This document shows positions 57,993-64,000 of a stretch of 64,000 nucleotides of DNA, piece by piece. Position numbers and translations under genes: made by a program. How positions within the stretch are numbered: the first letter of the stretch is position 1; the number at the start of each line of letters is the position of its first letter. Location: positions 248,001-312,000 of the forward strand of contig NZ_FONX01000002.1 of assembly GCF_900113035.1 (NCBI RefSeq). The letters are read 5' to 3'. Origin of the DNA: Paracidovorax wautersii (lineage in GTDB: Bacteria; Pseudomonadota; Gammaproteobacteria; Burkholderiales; Burkholderiaceae_C). Below the pieces are notes generated by a model that had not been told where the DNA came from, did no database searches, and saw only the letters and a program-made list of their open reading frames with translations.

Positions 57993-59276
57993 TCAGCGGC
58001 GGCGGTTCAGCAGCGCGTAGAGCACGATGGCGCCGAAGGTGGCGGTACCGATGCCGCCCAGCGCGAATTCGCCGAACTTCAGCGTGAAGTCGCCCGTGCC
58101 CAGGATGAGGGTGATGGCCGCGACGATGAGGTTCTTGTTGTCGGAGAAATCGACCCGGTTGTCCACCCAGATCTTGGCGCCGGCCACGGCGATCAGGCCG
58201 AACACCACGATGGAGACGCCGCCCATCACGGGCAGCGGAATGGCCTGGATCAGCGCACCGAACTTGGGGCTGAAGCCCAGCGCCAGCGCGATCAGCCCGG
58301 CCACCAGGAACACGGCGGTCGAATAGATCTTGGTGGCGGCCATCACGCCGATGTTCTCGGCATAGGTGGTCACGCCCGTGCCGCCGACGCTGCCGCTCAC
58401 CATGGTGGCGATGCCGTCGCCCATGAAGGCGCGGCCCATGTAGCGGTCCAGGTTGTGGCCGGTCATGGCCGTCACGGCCTTGATGTGGCCCAGGTTCTCG
58501 GCCACCAGGATGATGGCCACGGGCGCGATCATCAGCATGGCCGGGCCGCTGAAGACGGGCGCGCTGAAGCTGGGCAGGCCCAGCCAGGGCGCGGCCGCCA
58601 GGGCGGACAGGTCCACCGGCTTGCCCCAGCCCAGCAGGTTGGTGAACACGGCATAGACGATGCTGGCGGCGATCAGCCCCAGCAGGATCAGCAGGCGCTG
58701 CGCCATGCCGCGCGCGAGCACGGCCACCAGGCCCACGCAGACGAAGGTCACGGCCTGCATCCAGCTCTCGAAGTTGTTGGCCGCCATGTTCTTGACGGGG
58801 ATGCCCGCCAGGTTCAGCCCGATGACGGCGACCACCGCGCCCGTGACCACGGGCGGCATGAAGCGCTCGATCCAGCCGGTGCCGATGACCTGCACCAGCG
58901 CGCCGATCAGCGTGTAGATCAGGCCGCAGGCGATGATGCCGCCCAGCGCCACGCCCATGTTGGCGTTGGGGCCCTTGCCGGCGTAGGCCGACGCGGCGAT
59001 CACCACGCCGATGAAGGCGAAGCTCGAACCCAGGTAGCTGGGCACGCGCCCGCCGGTCACCAGGAAGAAGATCAGCGTGCCCAGGCCGCTCATCAGGATG
59101 GCCACGTTCGGGTCGAACCCCATGAGGATGGGGGCGAGCACGGTGGAGCCGAACATGGCGATCACGTGCTGCACGCCCATGACGGTGGTCTGGCCCCAGG
59201 GCAGGCGTTCGTCGGGGGCGACGACGGTGCCTTCGATCGCGTGGGTTTCGCGCCAGCGGGGGAAGTAATGGGACAA
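57993..59276 (-). CDS. uraA: NCS2 uracil/xanthine permease
   Basis: A 427-aa membrane permease with 14 segments. PDERLPWGQTTVMGVQHVIAMFGSTVLAPILMGFDPNVAILMSGLGTLIFFLVTGGRVPSYLGSSFAFIG and the substrate-site helices VAENLGHIKAV and GGTGVTTYAENIGVMAATKIYS match UraA. I placed the start at the TTG at 59276 because AGGAGG stands 7 bases before it and the resulting length equals UraA; an upstream ATG-type start would add 40 residues without homology. Imports uracil with protons. Confidence 0.92.
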   Translation of the reverse strand: MSHYFPRWRETHAIEGTVVAPDERLPWGQTTVMGVQHVIAMFGSTVLAPILMGFDPNVAILMSGLGTLIFFLVTGGRVPSYLGSSFAFIGVVIAASAYAGKGPNANMGVALGGIIACGLIYTLIGALVQVIGTGWIERFMPPVVTGAVVAVIGLNLAGIPVKNMAANNFESWMQAVTFVCVGLVAVLARGMAQRLLILLGLIAASIVYAVFTNLLGWGKPVDLSALAAAPWLGLPSFSAPVFSGPAMLMIAPVAIILVAENLGHIKAVTAMTGHNLDRYMGRAFMGDGIATMVSGSVGGTGVTTYAENIGVMAATKIYSTAVFLVAGLIALALGFSPKFGALIQAIPLPVMGGVSIVVFGLIAVAGAKIWVDNRVDFSDNKNLIVAAITLILGTGDFTLKFGEFALGGIGTATFGAIVLYALLNRRR

Positions 59277-59563
59277 GGGCGGGCCTCCTGGGTCTTGGAT
59301 GGGGGTTGCTGGGGGAATGCGTGTGTGCGGCGGGCGGCTCGCCCGGACGGCGCGAAGTGTAGGGGCTGGCGAGCAGAAACCGGGCGTTTGCCGCACACTC
59401 CGTGTAGGCCGGGGACGACGGGCCGATTCGGCGCGCCGCTGGTACCCTCGAATCGAGCTTCATCGCGTCTGCAGGGCGCCTGCTTTGCCGGACGCCTGCG
59501 CCGGCTCGTGTCGCCCTCCGCTTCCCCCCTTTCTCTTCCTTCTCCTTTTCCGCCGCCCCGCCC

Positions 59564-60925
59564 ATGCTTCAGCGCCGCACCGTGTGGATCGCACTGGCCT
59601 CATGCTTGCTGGCCGTCGCGGCGTTGGCTGCGCTGGCTGCGTTGGCGGCGTGGCTCTGGCTGCCGTCCGACGAGGCCCTGGCGCGCCAGGTGGAGGCCGA
59701 GGCCTCGGACGCGCTCGGCGTGCCCGTCACCGTGCAGCGGCTGCAGTGGTCGCTCTGGCCCGAGCCCCGGCTGGTGCTCGAAGGCGTGGCCACCGAGCAG
59801 CCGGAGCCCGTGACCGCCGCGCGCATCACCGCCGAGGCGGCCTGGTCCGACCTGCTGCACCTGCGCCTGGCGATCACCCGGCTGGTGCTGGAAGACGCCA
59901 CGGTGCCGCAGCCCTCGCTGTCCGGATTCCAGATCCAGCCGCGTGAGGGCGATGCCGCCGATGCCACCGAGGCCGGCCTGGGCCCGCTGCGGCTCGCCGC
60001 CACGCCGCTGCAGTCGGCCGAATGGCGCGGCGTGCGCTGGGTCTCGCGGACCGGCCGGGCGCTGGCCTATGCGGGCCAGGTGCGGTTCGACGCCGGCTGG
60101 CGTCCCCGCAGCGGCGTGCTGGAGCGCGAGGGCGCGGCCGAGCCGGCCCGCCTGGAGATCACCCGCGAAGGCGACGAAGACCGCTGGCGCGCCGACGTGA
60201 CGGCCGGCGGCCGCACCGAGCAGGGCACGCTGCGGCTGCAGGTGCTGGGCGAACGCTGGCGCGTCACCGGCGCCATCGACTTCCGCAACGTCGATGTGGT
60301 CGGCCTCATGGCCGCGTTCGATCGCCGCTCCCTCGTGGCGGGCCGGGCCAGCGGCCATGCCGACCTGATCGCCGAGGGCGCCGATCCGGCCGAGGCCCTG
60401 CGTTCGCTGCATACCCGCACCCGCTTCGACATGCCCCAGGCGCGGCTGCTCACCTTCGACCTGGAGCGCGCCGTGAAGAGCGCCGGCCAGCAGCGCAAGG
60501 GCAGCACGCCGCTGGACCGCTTCAGCGGCGTCGTGAGCACCGAGGCCGACCGCGACGGCACCATCGTGCGCTATTCGGACCTGCGCGCCACCTCCAGCGT
60601 GCTCACCGCCACGGGCAGCGCGGTGGTGCAGGGCGGCCGGGTGCAGGGCGACATCGCCGTCGATCTGGTCGAAGGCGTGGTCGGCGTGCCGCTGACCTTC
60701 TCCGGCACCGTGGCCGACCCCTCCATCAGCCTGCCGCCCGCAGCGCTGGCGGGCGCCGCCGTCGGCACCGCCGTGGCGCCCGGGGTGGGCACGGCGCTGG
60801 GCGCGCGGCTGGGCGAGACGCTGCGGCGTCTCTTCGGCGGCGGCAGCAGCGGCAGCGCAGGTCCTGGCTCGGCCCCCTCGGGCGGGCGGGCCACGCCCGC
60901 GCCCGTGTACCGCGACCCGGATTGA
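59564..60925 (+). CDS. AsmA-like membrane-anchored protein
   Basis: A 453-aa protein with an N-terminal membrane helix (TVWIALASCLLAVAALAALAALAAWLWLP) and a periplasmic beta-rich body of the AsmA/YicH kind (LARQVEAEASDALGVPVTVQRLQWSLWPEPRLVLEGVATEQ; HTRTRFDMPQARLLTFDLERAVKSAG near the C terminus). AsmA-like proteins bridge the inner and outer membranes and help lipid transport. The extreme C terminus is Gly/Ser/Pro-rich. Confidence 0.82.
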   Translation: MLQRRTVWIALASCLLAVAALAALAALAAWLWLPSDEALARQVEAEASDALGVPVTVQRLQWSLWPEPRLVLEGVATEQPEPVTAARITAEAAWSDLLHLRLAITRLVLEDATVPQPSLSGFQIQPREGDAADATEAGLGPLRLAATPLQSAEWRGVRWVSRTGRALAYAGQVRFDAGWRPRSGVLEREGAAEPARLEITREGDEDRWRADVTAGGRTEQGTLRLQVLGERWRVTGAIDFRNVDVVGLMAAFDRRSLVAGRASGHADLIAEGADPAEALRSLHTRTRFDMPQARLLTFDLERAVKSAGQQRKGSTPLDRFSGVVSTEADRDGTIVRYSDLRATSSVLTATGSAVVQGGRVQGDIAVDLVEGVVGVPLTFSGTVADPSISLPPAALAGAAVGTAVAPGVGTALGARLGETLRRLFGGGSSGSAGPGSAPSGGRATPAPVYRDPD

Positions 60926-61094
60926 GCAGGTGCCAGCCATGCGATGCGCGCGCCTTCCTTCGTCCTGCCCGTGGCCAGCATCACGCCGCGTCGCTGCCGC
61001 CATGGCCGCTGCGGTCGATGCCGTGCCGCCCCGGGCGCCCTGAGAGCCGCCGGCCAGCCAAAAGAACAAAGACATATCGGAAAGCAGACACTGC

Positions 61095-63686
61095 ATGTCA
61101 TCCACCACACCGGGCGCAGAACCTTCCGTGCCGCCCTTTCTGACGGGCACCGGCTCCATGGGCCAGCTCATCGCCGACTTCGACTGGGCCGCCACGCCGG
61201 TCGGCGCGCTCGCGCAATGGCCCGTGCATCTGCGGGTGGCCGTGGCCACCATGCTGCGCTCGTCGGTGCCCATGGCGCTGATCTGGGGCGAAGGCGGCAC
61301 GCTGCTCTACAACCAGGGCTATGCCGCGTTCAGCCGCCAGCGCCACCCGGGCATCCTGGGCATGCCGGTGGGCGATGCCTGGCCCGAGGCCCGCGACTTC
61401 AACGACAACGTGCTGCGCGTGTGCATGGCGGGCGGCACGCTGGACTACCACGACATCGCCCTGGAGCTGAACCTGCACGGCACGCTGGAGACGGTGTGGT
61501 TCAACCTGCACTATTCGCCGATCACCGACGAGCAGGGCAGCCCCTGCGGCGTGCTGGCGCTGGTCTCCGACACCTCCGCCAAGGTGGAGGCCGAGCGGCG
61601 CCTGGCCACCGAGCGCGAGCGTTTCGCCCAGCTCTTCGACCAGTCCCCGAGCTTCATGGTGATGCTCGACGGGCCCGAGCACCGCATCGTCATGGCCAAC
61701 CCCGGCTACCGGCGCCTGGTGGGCCCGCGTGCCCTCATCGGGCTGACCGTCGCCGAGGCGCTGCCCGAAATCGTCTCGCAGGGCTATCTGCAGCTGCTCG
61801 ACGGCGTCTATCGCAGCGGCGAGGCCCTCACGGCCCACGGCGCGCGCTACGACTCGCCTGAGGGCGAGCACTACGTGGACTTCGTGTTCCAGCCCATCCG
61901 CGACGCGCAGGGCGTGGTCACCGGGATCTTCGTGGAGGGCGTGGACGTCACCGGCCGCATGAAGGCCGAGCGCCGGCGCGCGGCGCTGGCGCAGTTCACC
62001 GACCTGCTGCGCGTGCTGGATTCCGCCAACGACATCTGCGCCGCTGCCGCCGAGCTGCTGGGCCGCACCCTGCGCGTGAGCCGCGCCGGCTATGCGCTGG
62101 TGGACCACAGCGCCGAAGACGCCACGGTGCCCTGCGACTGGACGCAGCCGGGCGTGGCCTCGGTCGCCGGCCGGCTGAACCTGCGCCACTACGGAAGCTT
62201 CGTCGATGACCTCAAGGCCGACCGCATCGTGCGCATCGCCGATGTGGCGGCCGACGAGCGCACCCGCGCCGCGCTGCCCGCCCTGCAGGAGCGCGGCGTG
62301 TCCGCCCTGCTGCACGTGCCGGTGCTGGAGCAGGGCCGGCTGGTGGCGCTGCTCTTCGCCAGCCATGCCGGCCGGCACGACTGGAGTGACGAGGACTGCG
62401 ACTTCATGCGCGAAGTGGCCGGCCGCACGCGCACGGCCGTGGAGCGTGCGCGCACCGAGGCGCAGCTGCGCGAGGTCAACGAATCGCTGGAGCGCAAGGT
62501 GGCCCAGCGCACGCAGGAGCTGATGGAGGTGGAGGCGCACTTCCGCCAGGCGCAGAAGATGGAGGCCATCGGCCAGCTCACGGGCGGCATCGCGCACGAC
62601 TTCAACAACCTGCTGGGCAGCATGAGCGCCAGCCTGCAGGTGCTGGAAAAGCGCCTGGCCGCGCAGCGCTACGACAACGCCGAGCGCTACATCGGCATGG
62701 CGCAGGCCTCGGTGCGCCGCGCCGCATCGCTCACCCAGCGGCTGCTGGCCTTCTCGCGCCGCCAGACGCTGGACCCCAAGCCCACCGACGTCAACCGCCT
62801 GGTGGCCGGCATCGAGGAGATCGTGCGCCGCACGGTGGGCCCGTCGGTGGAGCTGGAAGTGGTGGGCGCCGGGGGGCTGTGGCTCACCAAGGTCGATGCG
62901 CCGCAGCTGGAGAACGCCCTGCTCAACCTGTGCATCAACGCGCGCGACGCCATGGCGCCCCACGGCGGCCGCCTCACCATCGAGACCGCCAACAAGTGGC
63001 TGGACGACCGCGCCGGCAGCGAGCGCGAGCTGCCGCCCGGCCAGTACATCTCCATCTGCGTGACCGACACCGGCTCGGGCATGACGCCCGACGTCGTGGC
63101 CCGCGCCTTCGACCCCTTCTTCACCACCAAGCCCATGGGCCAGGGCACGGGGCTGGGCCTGTCGATGGTCTATGGCTTCGTGCGCCAGTCGGGCGGCCAG
63201 GTGCGCATCTATTCCGAGCCCGGCGAGGGCACGACCATGTGCCTCTACCTGCCGCGCCATCTGGGCGATGCCGAGCCCGACCTGGAGCAGGAGCGCACGC
63301 GCTACGCGCACCAGGCCGACGGCGAGGTGGTGCTGGTGATCGAGGACGAGGGCACCATCCGCAGCCTGATCGTGGAGGAGCTGCAGGACATGGGCTACCA
63401 GGTCATCTCGGCCGGAGACGGGCAGGCGGGCCTGCACATCCTGCAGTCCGACCGGCGCATCGACCTGCTGCTGACCGACGTGGGCCTGCCCGGCGGCCTC
63501 AACGGCCGCCAGGTGGCCGACGCGGCCCGGGTGACGCGGCCGCAGCTGAAGGTGCTGTTCATCACCGGCTACGCCGAGAACGCGGCGGTGGGCAACGGCT
63601 TGCTGGAATACGGCATGCAGGTGATCACCAAGCCCTTCGACATGGAGGCGCTGGCGGGCAAGGTGCGGGAGATGATCGAGAACTGA
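61095..63686 (+). CDS. Hybrid histidine kinase PAS-PAS-GAF-HisKA-HATPase-REC
   Basis: An 863-aa cytoplasmic kinase with two PAS domains (about 35-165 and 170-290), a GAF domain (about 300-450), HisKA with His501 ([12 protein letters not shown]), HATPase ([35 protein letters not shown]) and a receiver with Asp795 ([12 protein letters not shown]). Core regions match the kinase at 15656 almost word for word ([26 protein letters not shown]). An input sensed by the PAS domains is unknown. It ends in a palindromic repeat shared with the convergent dehydrogenase. Confidence 0.92.
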   Translation: MSSTTPGAEPSVPPFLTGTGSMGQLIADFDWAATPVGALAQWPVHLRVAVATMLRSSVPMALIWGEGGTLLYNQGYAAFSRQRHPGILGMPVGDAWPEARDFNDNVLRVCMAGGTLDYHDIALELNLHGTLETVWFNLHYSPITDEQGSPCGVLALVSDTSAKVEAERRLATERERFAQLFDQSPSFMVMLDGPEHRIVMANPGYRRLVGPRALIGLTVAEALPEIVSQGYLQLLDGVYRSGEALTAHGARYDSPEGEHYVDFVFQPIRDAQGVVTGIFVEGVDVTGRMKAERRRAALAQFTDLLRVLDSANDICAAAAELLGRTLRVSRAGYALVDHSAEDATVPCDWTQPGVASVAGRLNLRHYGSFVDDLKADRIVRIADVAADERTRAALPALQERGVSALLHVPVLEQGRLVALLFASHAGRHDWSDEDCDFMREVAGRTRTAVERARTEAQLREVNESLERKVAQRTQELMEVEAHFRQAQKMEAIGQLTGGIAHDFNNLLGSMSASLQVLEKRLAAQRYDNAERYIGMAQASVRRAASLTQRLLAFSRRQTLDPKPTDVNRLVAGIEEIVRRTVGPSVELEVVGAGGLWLTKVDAPQLENALLNLCINARDAMAPHGGRLTIETANKWLDDRAGSERELPPGQYISICVTDTGSGMTPDVVARAFDPFFTTKPMGQGTGLGLSMVYGFVRQSGGQVRIYSEPGEGTTMCLYLPRHLGDAEPDLEQERTRYAHQADGEVVLVIEDEGTIRSLIVEELQDMGYQVISAGDGQAGLHILQSDRRIDLLLTDVGLPGGLNGRQVADAARVTRPQLKVLFITGYAENAAVGNGLLEYGMQVITKPFDMEALAGKVREMIEN

Positions 63687-63722
63687 CGGGCGCCGGCAAG
63701 GCCCGCAGGATTGCGGCGAAAA

Positions 63723-63770
63723 TGCCGCTCTGCGCTTGTTGCGCCTGCGCTCATAGCTATGATTTGCATG
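63723..63770. repeat. Dispersed palindromic repeat, copy 6
   Basis: TGCCGCTCTGCGCTTGTTGC, then GCCTGCGCTCATAGCTATGA and TTTGCAT. On the minus strand it has ATAGCTATGAGCGCAGGCGC and a closing GGCATTTT. It lies between convergent genes. Confidence 0.6.
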
Positions 63771-63816
63771 GCGAGAGGGCGCTGGCGGCCCCCTCGCGCC
63801 CGGGCCCTGCGCCGGT

Positions 63817-64000
63817 TCAGAGGCTCGCGAGGCCGCCCATGCACAGGTACTTCACGACCAGGTAGTCGTCCATGCCGTAGGACGAACCTTCCCGCCCCAG
63901 GCCCGACTGCTTCACGCCGCCGAAGGGCGCCACCTCGTTCGAGATCAGCCCGGTGTTGATGCCGACCATGCCGTATTCCAACGCCTCGGCCACGCGCCAG
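63817..64000 (-). CDS. gabD: NAD(P)-dependent succinate-semialdehyde dehydrogenase, C-terminal part (cut by window edge)
   Basis: Sixty codons on the minus strand: [20 protein letters not shown] then [19 protein letters not shown], ending [14 protein letters not shown]. The [19 protein letters not shown] phrase is the aldehyde dehydrogenase C-terminal signature of the GabD group. The start and the catalytic Cys and Glu lie beyond 64000. Function assigned by that motif only. Confidence 0.8.
   Translation of the reverse strand, partial: WRVAEALEYGMVGINTGLISNEVAPFGGVKQSGLGREGSSYGMDDYLVVKYLCMGGLASL

Overview
The window is GC-rich, densely packed chromosomal DNA of a Comamonadaceae-type betaproteobacterium (Acidovorax or a close relative is my best guess). 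The basis is the overall codon bias, the gene families (Bug periplasmic binding proteins, a LivH-LivM fusion, ProQ, ComM, GlnK-AmtB) and a dispersed palindromic repeat with an ATAGCTGC core that I associate with this family. The taxonomic call is inference from the reading alone.

Layout. 1-2.5 kb: end of a nitrilase, a maleate-isomerase-like Asp/Glu racemase, a MarR regulator and a flavin reductase-like protein. 2.5-6 kb: WYL regulator, VOC protein, diguanylate cyclase and ProQ. 6-8.5 kb: LysR regulator divergent from an NTF2-like/SDR pair whose SDR gene is broken by a 268-bp MITE. 8.5-12.8 kb: glcF, a YoaK-type membrane protein, glcE and an SMP-30 lactonase. 13-18.3 kb: overlapping bacteriophytochrome kinase, response regulator and hybrid kinase. 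18.5-20.6 kb: amtB and glnK with a sigma-54 promoter and an NtrC site. 20.6-28 kb: comM, a hydrolase and a branched-chain-amino-acid-type ABC transporter. 28-38.8 kb: fpr, a glycine-zipper protein, YihY, shikimate kinase, GntP, an HdeA-like protein, a PH-domain protein, an ABM protein next to a monooxygenase-ABM fusion, and small secreted proteins.

38.8-44.3 kb is the accessory part. A VIT1-type transporter borders a visibly A/T-richer segment that I read as a decayed chromosomal integron. It holds a frameshifted, 3'-truncated intI on the plus strand, an attI-like site, and two minus-strand cassettes separated by a well-formed attC. The first cassette encodes an orphan of 116 aa. The second encodes an OLD-like ATPase/TOPRIM protein, a candidate defence gene. 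A lone attC R'' box and an IS110 transposase tail follow where the array has been cut.

44.3-64 kb: D-lactate dehydrogenase-type flavoprotein, TetR, Bug protein, carboxylesterase, cobalamin adenosyltransferase, glutaredoxin, deoxyribosyltransferase-like protein, a second YihY, and a four-gene overlapping operon (GT2, acyl-CoA dehydrogenase-like, PIG-L deacetylase, methyltransferase). Then come a thioesterase, an acetyl-CoA hydrolase/transferase, an NCS2 permease, an AsmA-like protein, a second hybrid kinase, and the end of a succinate-semialdehyde dehydrogenase.

Several convergent gene pairs share one copy of the palindromic repeat, which supplies the stop codons. I saw no rRNA, tRNA or CRISPR array.
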